64,000 nt of DNA from JAWPMV01 sp038527215 (GTDB lineage: Bacteria > Bacteroidota > Bacteroidia > J057). Positions within the stretch are counted from its first letter, which is position 1; each line of letters opens with the position of its first letter. Where the stretch lies: contig JBCBGC010000013.1 of NCBI GenBank assembly GCA_038527215.1, positions 23,560-87,559 on the forward strand. The letters are read 5' to 3'. Below are positions 51,393 to 61,200 of this stretch, one piece after another. The notes beneath the pieces are model-generated. The model worked only from the letters and a program-made list of their open reading frames with translations, did no database searches and had not been told where the DNA came from. The translations under genes and the position numbers were made by a program.

Positions 51393-52817
51393 CTAAGGTA
51401 TAGAGGTTGCGCCTAATCTTCCTAACGCAAATTCCAGGCTGAGCGCAGCTTTCTGCCGCTTCACGGCCATTTCTACTGCTTTGATTCTGGCTTGTATGTA
51501 CCGACTTTCCCGCGTATTGACCAGAAAGAGGGAACTTTCTCCAATGGAAAACCGAGTCCTTTCTCCTTGCCACAGGGTCTGATAATCCTGGACCGTTTGG
51601 GTGAAAACGCCGATCTGCCGATCCAAGGTGTTATACAACAGCCAGGCTTGGGTAGCTTTTACCTCCAACTCGGCCATTTTTTGGGTTTGCTGAAGCTGGG
51701 TTTCCCGAATTTTTACCCGGGTGAGTTCCAGGCCGCCGCGTTCTTTTCTGAGAAATAAAGGGAAGGCAAAACTTACGCCCCAGGTAAAATTATCCGGGCT
51801 GTAGGCTGCCACGGGATTGCCATTCACCGGTTGGTTGATGGCATTATATTTAAGGTCAAGCTGGGGTTTTAATTGTTCTTTTTTCCACCGCTCTTCTATG
51901 CTCAGGCTTTGCTGCTTCAACCGGTATTGCTGAATCATCGGATGGCCTATCAATAAGCTGTCAGTCAGCCAACTTCTTTCCTGCTCCGGAAGGGTCGTCA
52001 GGACGGCCCGCCAGTCTTCCGGCTGCTGATAGGGGAGGGCCTCCAAAGGAACGATCCCATCCTGCCAGAGGAAAAGGTCCATCATTACTTTGGCTTGCTG
52101 TTCTGCCAGGAGCGCAGATTCCAGCGAGACCTGCCGGGTCTGAACCTGTATGGCCGCCTCAACCGTATCGATGCTGGCTCGATCGCCCAGCCGGGCTCCT
52201 TCGGCCACGGCTGCGGTTCGCTCCTGGGCCAGCCGTGGGCTTTCTTCGTATATCTTCCGCGCATAAAATGCCTCTACCCAGGCCAGGTAGGCCGCTCCTG
52301 CTTCATAGAGCAATTGGTTGAGCATGACTTGCCGATCCCAGCGGGTGAGGGTTTGGAATATTTCTGCCTGGCGGAAGGCCGCCCTTCTTTCATCGATCAA
52401 AAGACCTTTGCCCAGAGTCAGGGAAGCCCCCGCCTGCCAAAGTCCTGCCTCCGGGGTGGAGGCCTCTGGATTCAGAAAGATCCCTTCGGTCTGCTGGTAA
52501 CCGGTATAGAAGGTGAGACCCAGCCAGGTCGGAATGGCCAAGCCACCCTCTAAATGCTTATAATAATCCTTGCCCTCGAAAAACTTCTGGGAAAGGTCAA
52601 AGTAAGACTTTGGATCAAAGGCTCCTCGGGCTACCTGGAGGGCTGCGGCTCCTCGACGGGTTTGTAAATCCGCCTGAAGCGCCACAGGATGGTGTTCCTG
52701 CACCCTACGCATGAAATCCTGGTAGGTAAGGATACTATCTGCAACTTCCTGTGCCCTAAGCCCCCAAGGGGCAAAGAGGGCGCTAAGCAGGAAGAGGCAA
52801 GAAATCAACTGCTGCAT
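51393..52817 (-). CDS. TolC-family outer-membrane efflux protein
   Basis: A 474-residue outer-membrane channel: signal peptide (CLFLLSALFAPWGLRAQ), then two structural repeats of long helices and strand pairs (residues about 30-250 and 260-470) with the LPEQERSWLTDSLLIGHPMIQQYRLKQQSLSIEERWKKEQ pattern of the second repeat. It is separated by nine bases from the HlyD gene and forms, with the adaptor and ABC exporter, the third part of a tripartite export system. Confidence 0.88.
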   Translation of the reverse strand: MQQLISCLFLLSALFAPWGLRAQEVADSILTYQDFMRRVQEHHPVALQADLQTRRGAAALQVARGAFDPKSYFDLSQKFFEGKDYYKHLEGGLAIPTWLGLTFYTGYQQTEGIFLNPEASTPEAGLWQAGASLTLGKGLLIDERRAAFRQAEIFQTLTRWDRQVMLNQLLYEAGAAYLAWVEAFYARKIYEESPRLAQERTAAVAEGARLGDRASIDTVEAAIQVQTRQVSLESALLAEQQAKVMMDLFLWQDGIVPLEALPYQQPEDWRAVLTTLPEQERSWLTDSLLIGHPMIQQYRLKQQSLSIEERWKKEQLKPQLDLKYNAINQPVNGNPVAAYSPDNFTWGVSFAFPLFLRKERGGLELTRVKIRETQLQQTQKMAELEVKATQAWLLYNTLDRQIGVFTQTVQDYQTLWQGERTRFSIGESSLFLVNTRESRYIQARIKAVEMAVKRQKAALSLEFALGRLGATSIP

Positions 52818-52826
52818 CGCTATGCC

Positions 52827-54176
52827 TTATTTACTCAATGGGGTTTCAGGGGCAGTGAGTTTGTAGAAATCTGGGGGGAAACCATTGATTTGTCGCCATA
52901 GTTCGTACCAGATCATGACATCCTTGAGCAAGACCATACAATTAGTCCCTGCTCCTACTCGCAAAGCCTCTGGCCAGGGATGGTCATTGGGATCTTCAGC
53001 TACCATGATGCGGTACTTCCCATTAGGCGAAATAAAGTTGTCGATGGCAAATACCTTTCCTCCATAAGTTCCATAGCTGGTATTAGGCCAACCTGAAAAG
53101 ACGATGGCGGGCCATCCGTCGAACTGAATGCGGATGGGCTGTCCTTTTTCCAGTAAGGGTAAGTCTATCGGCTCTACGTACATTTCTACCGCCAGATCAT
53201 AAGTGGCAGGCATAATGCTGACCAGGGGTTCCCCTTCTTTGATGGTCTCTCCCAAGCCTGATTGGATAGCCTGGGTGATGAAGCCGCGCTGTGGGGCCGT
53301 TACATAATAAAAACTGGTCCGTACCTGATAATTCTGGTATTGATTTTCCAGTTTATTGACCGTCGCTTCTGCATCATATTGGTCCGATAAAGCGGTATAC
53401 CGATTTGACTGAGCCTTGGCAATGTCATCCTGAAACTTTGCTTTGATAGAGTTCAATTCTACCCGGGCGTTGATGAGCCCATTGCGACTGGACAGGAGCT
53501 TATTTTCTCCTGAAATCATTTCCGCCTGGGCTTTTTGTTGCTTCAAGCCCTGATTCTCAAGTTTCGTCAGGGAGGTCAACCCATCGGCATACAGTTTTTC
53601 CTGACGCTTAAACTGGGTTTGCGCGGTTTGAAAGTTCAGCTGATAGGCAATCAGGTCAATGCTGTCAGAAGTAACCTTCAATTGAGCCTGGCGGAGTTTG
53701 TTGGTGGCCTGTTCCAGCTTCAAACCCTGGTTGGTACGCAAGGCCTGAATTTGGTTGGCCAGGGCCGCCACTTTTTGTTCATAAGATCCCACAGACTGCT
53801 GCTTGGCTTGAATCTGCGCCTGGGTCCGGTTGAGCAGTTGGGGATCGAAATAATCATCCTTGATCTCGGTGAGGTACAAAATCGTATCTCCCGTTTCTAC
53901 GAAGTCTCCTTCTTTCACATACCAGGTTTCGATTCTACCGGCAATGATGGAATGAATGGTTTGGGGTCTTTGGTCGAGTTTAAGGGTGGTGACCTTTCCC
54001 CGGGCATTGATGTTCTGGGTCCATGGCAGAAACATAATGCCCAGACTCATCAGGGAAAATGCCCCGAGCAATCGTAAGAAGACTTTCCCGGGCTCCCGGC
54101 TTTCCAGCACTTTCATGGACTTATAGTCCTGAGGCCGGATTTGATCATTTACTCTATGGTGCGATATATTGAGCAT
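52827..54176 (-). CDS. HlyD-family periplasmic adaptor
   Basis: A 449-residue membrane-fusion protein: short cytoplasmic N-terminus, one span (VFLRLLGAFSLMSLGIMFLPW, about residues 32-52), a lipoyl-like half-motif (IHSIIAGRIETWYVKEGDFVETGDTILYL), a long coiled coil (about 120-300) and the returning lipoyl/beta-barrel part (PQRGFITQAIQSGLGETIKEGEPLVSIMP). It bridges the ABC protein to the TolC channel. It starts 14 bases after the ABC gene. Confidence 0.9.
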   Translation of the reverse strand: MLNISHHRVNDQIRPQDYKSMKVLESREPGKVFLRLLGAFSLMSLGIMFLPWTQNINARGKVTTLKLDQRPQTIHSIIAGRIETWYVKEGDFVETGDTILYLTEIKDDYFDPQLLNRTQAQIQAKQQSVGSYEQKVAALANQIQALRTNQGLKLEQATNKLRQAQLKVTSDSIDLIAYQLNFQTAQTQFKRQEKLYADGLTSLTKLENQGLKQQKAQAEMISGENKLLSSRNGLINARVELNSIKAKFQDDIAKAQSNRYTALSDQYDAEATVNKLENQYQNYQVRTSFYYVTAPQRGFITQAIQSGLGETIKEGEPLVSIMPATYDLAVEMYVEPIDLPLLEKGQPIRIQFDGWPAIVFSGWPNTSYGTYGGKVFAIDNFISPNGKYRIMVAEDPNDHPWPEALRVGAGTNCMVLLKDVMIWYELWRQINGFPPDFYKLTAPETPLSK

Positions 54177-54190
54177 AGCAGGAATTCTGT

Positions 54191-55906
54191 TTAGGTAAAA
54201 GCTGCGGCCATTAAATCGCTGGCTAAGCCTTGATTTTTGATCCGTCCGTGTTCCAGGATGGCCATTTTCTGAATTTGCAGGGCTAAATAAGGATCACTGG
54301 AAACGGCTACCAGGGTCCATGGGTGACGAGGATCCGTTACAAAATCAATGATGCGATGACGTTCTGTCTGATCAATATGCTCAAAGGCATCCTCCAGGAG
54401 TAAGAGTTTTGGTTCCCCAGCCATGGCGCGGGCCAGCAAAAGTTTCTGGACTACACTACGCGGCAGGCGCTGACCTTGTGGATCCAAGATGCTTTCAAAG
54501 CCCTGGGGCAATTGGCGGATAAAGGCCTGCAAACCTAGTTCTCGCATCAACTGACTGACATGGTCAAAACTGATATTTGGGCGGCCTACTTTGATATTCT
54601 CCAGGACACTGCCTTCGAATAATTCCTGATCTGCGAGGCGGTCCCCAATGTTGCTTCGCAAGGCGGCCAGGTCAAGATTCCCTTTAGGATAGCCGTGGAA
54701 GGAAATATTGCCGTCTTGGATTTCATAAAGGCCGCCAATGATTTTAAGCAGGGTACTTTTACCAGCGCCATTGGGGCCAGCCAGCATCCACTTTTCTCCA
54801 GCTTTTAAGGTTAAGGTTAACCCTTCCAGGACATCCTTATTTCCTTCGGGAAATCGGAAGGTTACGTGTTCTAACTCAACCCCCAGCCCTCTTTGCTGAC
54901 ATACCTGGGCGATATCCAGTCCTGTGTCTTGCTCCAAAGAAAGGTCGGTTACTTGTCCGATTTTTTCCAGAGAAGTCAATACATCATAAATCGTCTCCAT
55001 GCTCATGACCAGCTTCTCTACCGAAGACATCACCAGCAGGATAATAATCTCCGCCGCGACAAACTGACCAATGTTCATTTGCTGTTCCATCACCAGGATA
55101 CCGCCAATCGCCAGCAAACCTGTTGCGACCAGCACCTTGAAAACTACCAGCAAGATATACTGACGAACCAGCACGCCAAAGTGCTTTTCCCGTGCGCCCA
55201 GATAATCCTGAACATGATTATCTACCCGTCGCAAAGGCATCTGCGTATCTCCAGCCAACTTAAAGGTCATATTGGTTCGGGCTAGTTCCTCTAACCAATA
55301 GGCTACCTTATACTTATGCTTGGATTCAGCAAGGCTGGTCTGCAGGCCGCGATTCACGGTGAGGCGTATGATCAAATACACCAGGAGAATCATGGCTGCG
55401 GAAAATACCAGGAAGAAAGAATGGTAGAAGGAAAGCAACAGTAATCCGAAAACTAACTGCAACAAGGCCGAGGAAAAATCGATGAGGATTTTGGATAAGC
55501 CCTTCTGAACCGACATGGTATCAAAAAAGCGGTTCATCAATTCCGGCGCATAGTGCCGATATAAGGCCTCCATTTTGATCCGGGGCAGCCGATAGGCAAA
55601 TTCGAAAGCCGCCCGGGTAAATATTTTCTGCTGCAAGTTCTCCGTAATCCGCAGCTGGAAAATCTGCAACACGCCGGTAATGGCTACCCCTAATACGACG
55701 ATGACGACCAACACAATCCAGGAGGTGCTAACCTGACCTCCCTGAATGAGGTTGACAATGGCCTGGATACCCAGAGGCAAAGAGAGATTCACCAGGCCAT
55801 TGAAGATGGCGAATAGGTATACTTCTCTGATTTCTCTTTTATCTGGTTGCAAAAGCCGCCAGAAACGCTGGAGAGGGGTAAGTGGTGCAGGTGATAGTTT
55901 CTCCAT
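54191..55906 (-). CDS. ABC exporter with degenerate nucleotide-binding domain
   Basis: A 571-residue half-transporter with six spans (residues 30-320) and a C-terminal ATPase domain. Walker A is intact (GPNGAGKST, 377-385), but the signature LSGGQ is LPRSV (481-485), the Walker B pair D-E is E505-D506, the Q-loop glutamine is shifted in GDRLADQELFEG and the switch histidine is replaced in VAVSSDPYL. As a homodimer it would have no canonical catalytic site. The same motif losses recur, to my memory, in a Bacteroidota subfamily always paired with HlyD and TolC, so this is not random decay. First gene of the operon; no peptidase domain. Confidence 0.88.
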   Translation of the reverse strand: MEKLSPAPLTPLQRFWRLLQPDKREIREVYLFAIFNGLVNLSLPLGIQAIVNLIQGGQVSTSWIVLVVIVVLGVAITGVLQIFQLRITENLQQKIFTRAAFEFAYRLPRIKMEALYRHYAPELMNRFFDTMSVQKGLSKILIDFSSALLQLVFGLLLLSFYHSFFLVFSAAMILLVYLIIRLTVNRGLQTSLAESKHKYKVAYWLEELARTNMTFKLAGDTQMPLRRVDNHVQDYLGAREKHFGVLVRQYILLVVFKVLVATGLLAIGGILVMEQQMNIGQFVAAEIIILLVMSSVEKLVMSMETIYDVLTSLEKIGQVTDLSLEQDTGLDIAQVCQQRGLGVELEHVTFRFPEGNKDVLEGLTLTLKAGEKWMLAGPNGAGKSTLLKIIGGLYEIQDGNISFHGYPKGNLDLAALRSNIGDRLADQELFEGSVLENIKVGRPNISFDHVSQLMRELGLQAFIRQLPQGFESILDPQGQRLPRSVVQKLLLARAMAGEPKLLLLEDAFEHIDQTERHRIIDFVTDPRHPWTLVAVSSDPYLALQIQKMAILEHGRIKNQGLASDLMAAAFT

Positions 55907-56037
55907 TTCGGTTGTTGCGTATAAGGTGGTGGATATTGGTTGTAATCCATTTAGTTTTTAGCGTTAGTGGCCTTTAAAAACCCGCCTCCTTCTCTAAGGT
56001 AGGCGGGCTCCACAACCTGCTAACGCACAACAGTTCT

Positions 56038-56883
56038 TTAGTCTGGCTGAGCGGTTCGTCGAATCATCGAGGTGGCCTTCGATTCCGAATCTTCTAAGGC
56101 ACCAAGGCCGTCGATCAGGAATGGGGCACTCCCATTGGTGATGATCAGTTTGGCATTGGCAGATTGGGAAAGCATTTTGAATGCTTCAATACTCTGCCAC
56201 TCGATGATACGGCGGGTCAATCCCTGCTCAATGATTTTCTGAGCATCACGAATTCCCTCGGCTTCAATCTTTTTCCGCTCCGCCTCCATTTTTTCTCTTT
56301 GCAGCTCAAACTCCATACGTTGAGCTACCTGCTCTGTTTCTAATTTTTGTTCGATGGCCCGGGCCAGTCCTCTCGGCAGGGTAATGCTTTTTAACAGCAC
56401 CCGCTCGACGAGAAATCCTTTATCGGCCAAAATGTCCATCATTAAGCTTTGTACATCTCGCTCAATCGCGGCCCGGCTTTCCGTGTACATGTCTTTGGCC
56501 ATGAAGCGTGAACACACATCAGCTGCAGCTGATCGAAATACACTGAGGATCACTACTTCTTCGTATCTGGACCCAATGTTTTCGATAATTTCTGGTGCCT
56601 TGGCCGAGTTGATTCGGTAGAGGATAGAAATTTCAGCGGCTACATTCAGTCCATCTTTAGAGGGAAGCTCCAGCTTCACTTCAAGATTTTCTGTCCGGGT
56701 GGGGACCTTGACGATGGTAGTCACGAATGGATTATATCCCACCGCGCCAGATTCATACACTTTCGGTTTGAGTTTACCGATGGTTTGCTTCATGCCTACT
56801 TCTCCTGGGCGAATAGTCGCACAACTGCTGAGAAAAACCCCAGCCATTAGACAGTAAAGCGAAAATTTGAGGTGTTTGTTCAT
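56038..56883 (-). CDS. Prohibitin/SPFH-domain lipoprotein
   Basis: A 281-residue protein with a lipoprotein signal (LYCLMAGVFLSSC) in place of the usual N-terminal membrane span, an SPFH/prohibitin domain (residues about 25-200: PGEVGMKQTIGKLKPKVYESG, then VPTRTENLEVKLELPSKDGLNVAAEISILYRI) and a charged helical coiled coil (about 195-240). SPFH proteins oligomerise into membrane cages. A lipid anchor would put this one in the periplasm or outer membrane rather than on the cytoplasmic face. A 15-base palindrome upstream matches one before tetR. Confidence 0.85.
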   Translation of the reverse strand: MNKHLKFSLYCLMAGVFLSSCATIRPGEVGMKQTIGKLKPKVYESGAVGYNPFVTTIVKVPTRTENLEVKLELPSKDGLNVAAEISILYRINSAKAPEIIENIGSRYEEVVILSVFRSAAADVCSRFMAKDMYTESRAAIERDVQSLMMDILADKGFLVERVLLKSITLPRGLARAIEQKLETEQVAQRMEFELQREKMEAERKKIEAEGIRDAQKIIEQGLTRRIIEWQSIEAFKMLSQSANAKLIITNGSAPFLIDGLGALEDSESKATSMIRRTAQPD

Positions 56884-56915
56884 AGCAAGCGAATAATGGT
56901 AAGTTTATATAAGTT

Positions 56916-56930
56916 AATAGTATTACTATT
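56916..56930. promoter_or_regulatory. TetR-operator-like palindrome before the prohibitin gene
   Basis: AATAGTATTACTATT is a perfect 15-base palindrome (seven-base arms around one base) 33 bases upstream of the prohibitin start. A copy matching 14 of 15 bases lies before the adjacent tetR gene. The shared site suggests the TetR protein controls both genes. Confidence 0.6.
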
Positions 56931-57045
56931 GTTTTGATGTAGTATACTAACTGTTTGTTAAAAAGGTTTCGATTTTGTTAGGAAAAGTTACAGGGAAAAT
57001 TTCAGTACCATTTCAGCGGCCGAAAAAGCCGGAAATTTTCCGTGA

Positions 57046-57714
57046 TTAGGCCTTTAACACTGTACATATCAGGTTCAGAATAAAGGTCTTGATTTCCTCT
57101 CTGCTTCCTCCGGCCACTTCGGTCAGGGAAGGAAGGTGCTCAGAAAAATACTTTTGATCGTGAGCACTCTCAATACAAGTAGATAGTAGGGTAGTAGGGT
57201 AAGGATAGTCTGGTTTGATTTCGCGAAAAACCTTGGCCAGTTCCATGCAGAAGTGCTTATAACTTAAATAAGCCCCTTCGCGATTAATTTCGTCTACTCC
57301 TTTGGTAAGGTAGGCTTTGGGAGATTCGTTGACCACCACCCGATAAAGGGTTTCCTTGTCAAAGCCCGGGCTGGTCGGCAGCGCCACATCGGTATGTGTG
57401 AAAATTTCAATCCCGGTTTTGAGGCGCTCAAAGGCATCCTCGACCTGATGGGTTTGAATCTCAAATTTGTATTGAAGCCATTTCCAATACCACGACATGA
57501 GATAGATCAGCAATTTGTGCTTGTTCTCAAAGTACCGGTAGATGGAAGCCTCGGTGGAGCCGATTTCTTGGGCTAGTTTTTTAAAAGTAAAATCTTCAAA
57601 ACCCATTTTGTCAATCAGTTTCAGACCATCACGAACAATCTTTTTACCCAGCGTAGAGGTTTCTGGGTCTTTGATAAAGAGTTTTTCGCTGACTTTAATC
57701 TGAATCTCGATCAT
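57046..57714 (-). CDS. TetR/AcrR-family transcriptional regulator
   Basis: A 222-residue repressor: N-terminal helix-turn-helix (residues about 25-70: KKIVRDGLKLIDKMGFEDFTFKKLAQEIGSTEASIYRYFENKHKLLIYLM) and an all-helical ligand domain. The recognition helix EASIYRYFENK is standard. It is upstream of and co-directional with the prohibitin gene with 160 bases between. Matching palindromes at 56916 and 57771 make it a likely autorepressor that also regulates the prohibitin. The ligand is unknown. Confidence 0.9.
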   Translation of the reverse strand: MIEIQIKVSEKLFIKDPETSTLGKKIVRDGLKLIDKMGFEDFTFKKLAQEIGSTEASIYRYFENKHKLLIYLMSWYWKWLQYKFEIQTHQVEDAFERLKTGIEIFTHTDVALPTSPGFDKETLYRVVVNESPKAYLTKGVDEINREGAYLSYKHFCMELAKVFREIKPDYPYPTTLLSTCIESAHDQKYFSEHLPSLTEVAGGSREEIKTFILNLICTVLKA

Positions 57715-57770
57715 GATAGGTTCATAAGTGATAATACTTCTGCAATTTATGGAAGTACACTATTGATAAC

Positions 57771-57785
57771 AAAAGTATTACTATT
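57771..57785. promoter_or_regulatory. TetR-operator-like site before tetR
   Basis: AAAAGTATTACTATT differs from the perfect palindrome at 56916 by one base and lies 57 bases upstream of the tetR start. Confidence 0.55.
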
Positions 57786-58228
57786 ATGTTTGGGGAAAGT
57801 TGCACTATTTTGCTTTGTCTGATATGATGGTGACATTTTTCTGATGAAAGACCTCTACCTGCTGTGGGAAACGCTGTGGCCTATCCTTTAGGCGATTCTC
57901 AGGCCCTTGTTCCATTTGTAAAGAGGGCATCCCTTACGATTTATGGAGGGAGTGGCAAGGGGAAACGAAGAGGTAGGAATAACTAAATCGATTGAAAAAG
58001 GCTGATATGTAGGAATTCGTGTGGTTTTTGGAACACATCCGGCTTTAAAAATTTATACGAATCTAGGAATATTTCTGGGGCGAATATTTGATTAGTGCCT
58101 GTATGAGTTTATATTAGATATTGTTCAACATTCCCTGACAAACCACTTTTTTTAGCTTCGCCGCGACCTTACTTTTTACAAGTAGGGCTGCTCTTTTATT
58201 GTTAATAAGGAACGTACAACGACACAAC
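57786..58228 (+). other. Intergenic region upstream of the giant dehydrogenase gene
   Basis: About 440 bases. A 15-codon ORF (57844-57891, MKDLYLLWETLWPIL) rich in Leu and Trp was noticed but has no supporting context. AATATTTG at about 58083 resembles a -7 box. A long T-run (58148-58154) is present. No RNA gene was recognised. Confidence 0.5.
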
Positions 58229-61200
58229 ATGATGCTATCCCCTTTACTTCGAACCACCCTATTATGGCTGGCGCTTCCCCTATTAATTTTGACGCTGGCC
58301 TTTATCCCGAACCTGCTTCCCCCGCCTGGCCTACAAACAGCTGACCCTATGGGCGGCTACCTCAACGGCGTTTTTCCCACGGAAACTCCTTCTACGGGAG
58401 GGGGCAATGTTACTTACACCATTGAAAATGCCTATCCGAATCTGACCTTCACCGATCCGGTGGACATGGCTGAATTACCTGGAGGGAACGATTTTCTGGT
58501 CGTGGGACTGCAAGGCCACATCTGGAAAATTCCTAAACAAGGGAATCCAACTTCCAAGCAACTGCTGCTGGATATTTCCACTTCAACGGTAGTCTATGCC
58601 GATGGCGGGATGCTGGGCATTGTCTTACATCCGGAATTTGGACAAGCTGGCTCTCCGAACTCGGAGTACCTCTATGTGTTTTACCGCTATACGCCAGTGG
58701 ATGGAACCGATCGCACCACGGCAGCGGTCAGGGGATATATGCGGCTCTCTCGCTTTGAGCTGCCCGCTGGCGGCAACTCCATCGATCCCAACAGTGAGTA
58801 TGTCATGATTCAGGTCTACGACCGGCATGACTGGCACAATGGAGGGGATATGTTCTTCGGACCGGATGGCTTCCTCTATCTGGTTGTCGGAGATGAAGGT
58901 GCCGCAAACGATTCCTATAACGTTACTCAGCAAATAGATAAATGGCTGTTTGGTGGGGTATTGAGGATTGATGTAGACCAGCAAGGCGGCAGCATCAGCC
59001 ATCCCATCCGTCGTCAACCCCAAAATGCAGGCAATCCTCCTTCCGGCTGGCCGGGCAGCTTTACCCAAGGTTATTACATCCCTAATGATAATCCCTGGCT
59101 GGACGTAAACGGAGGCATCCTGGAGGAATTCTGGGCGATTGGGACACGTTCCCCTCACCGGATGACCTATGATCCTCCTACCGGTGAAATCTGGATTGGA
59201 GACATCGGGCAAGGCTCGAAAGAGGAAGTCAGCATTGTCGCCAAAGGAGATAACCTGCAGTGGCCCTATCGCGAAGGGGACCAGGCCGGACCTAAGTCTC
59301 AACCGAATCCTTTGATCGGGAACGACAAACCCCCTATTTATGCCTATGGGCGCTCTGTGGGGCGCTCCGTAACTGGAGGCTTTGTCTATCGCGGCAATAA
59401 ATACCCGGAATTACTTGGGAAATATTTCTTCGGAGATCACGAAACGCAGAATGTCTGGACCCTGGAAAAAGATCCAGGTGGAGGGGCTCCCACCGTCAAT
59501 TTCCTGCTCAACGTGCCCGTCAACGGTAGCGGTTCAAAAGATGGGATTTCTTCCTTCTACATTGATTCGGACGGGACCATCTTTATCACGGACCTGTTCG
59601 GAACCGGCCAGGATGGGGGCGTCATCCATCGGTTGAAAAGAGAAGGAGGAGCCGTGCCTGATCCGCCGACCAAACTTTCTGATTTGGGCGTTTTCTCTGA
59701 TTTGCAAAACCTGACCCCAGCGCCGGGCCTTATTCCTTACACCGTAAATAATCCGCTCTGGTCAGATCGAGCGGCCAAAAAACGCTGGATTGCCCTCCCA
59801 ACCGATGGCACCTTTGATAGCAGTACTGAGCAGATCGTATTTGATGAGGAGGAGAATTGGAATTTCCCCTCGGGGACAGTGTTGATTAAGCATTTCGACC
59901 TTCCTACGGATGAGGGTGATCCTACGCAAAGCACCAAACTGGAAACCCGCTTTTTTGTCTTTACCAGTGTGGGAGATGCCTATGGGGTGACCTATCGCTG
60001 GAATGATGCAGGAACCGAAGCTTTTCTCATTAACGATGCCGAAACCCGCGACATCACCATCACCCAGGCTGGTGGAGGCACCTACACCCAAACCTGGGAA
60101 TTCCCTTCCCGCCAGCAATGTATGCAGTGCCACAATTCTGTGGCTGGTTTTGCCCTGGGCCTAAAAACCCGGCAATTAAATGGAGATCATTTTTATCCTT
60201 CCTCCGGCCTCACCGCCAATCAGCTGGAAACCTGGAACCATCTGAATATTTTCCATCAGGGTATAGGCGATCCAAGCCTTTTGCCTCAACTCGCCTCCAT
60301 GGAAGACCCTACCGCCAGTAGCGAAATGAAAGTTCGCTCTTATTTAGATGCCAACTGTTCCTATTGCCACCGTCCGAATGGCGTAGAAGGAGCATTTGAC
60401 GCCCGGAGTTTGAATGCCCTTTTTGACCAAAATATGGTGGGTACGCTTGGGGTAAGTCATGCCACGCCTACGGGCAATATTATCGTTACGCCTGGTCAGA
60501 CCAGCACCTCTGAATTATGGGTTAGAGACCAAAGTACCGGGACCAACAAAATGCCGCCGGTAGGTCGCAGCCTACCTGATGCCGATTATCTGGCGGAACT
60601 CACCACCTGGATCAATAACCTGGATGGCAATGGACCTGAATCCCTGGCCGATGGGATTTACTCCTTTACCGCGCGCCACAGTGGCTTGCTGGCTACGGTG
60701 GAAAATGCTTCTGCGGCTGACAATGCCCGTATGGTCCAGAGCGCGGCAACTGGCGGAGACGAACAGAAGTGGAGTATTCAGCATATGGGGAACGGTAAAT
60801 ACCGCATCTTGTCCGTAGCTACCAATAAAGCCCTGTCTATGAAAGACCTCCGGGCCAACCGCGGAGCAGAAGTGGTGCAGCTCCCCTGGAGCGGCGCCCA
60901 ACATCAACTTTGGTACTTCGAAGACACTGATAATGGCTACTACCAGATCAAAAATGCCTATAACAACCTTCACATAGATGTATTTACCGGACAAAATACG
61001 GATGGACTACATACCGTAAGCTGGACCCCACACAGCCTGAACAACCAGCAGTGGCTGCCCAGCTTACTTTCTCCCGGTGGAGGAAACCCCAGTTGCCCCA
61101 ATGGAGAACTCACCTACCTATCTGATCTGAACTGGACCTCAGCCAGCCAACAGTGGGGCACCATGAGGAAAGACCTGAACATCTTTGGTGCGCAGCTTTC

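Noticed and set aside
57844..57891. 15-codon Leu/Trp-rich ORF before the giant dehydrogenase gene
   Set aside because: No amino-acid operon, terminator or conserved context downstream; too short to support.
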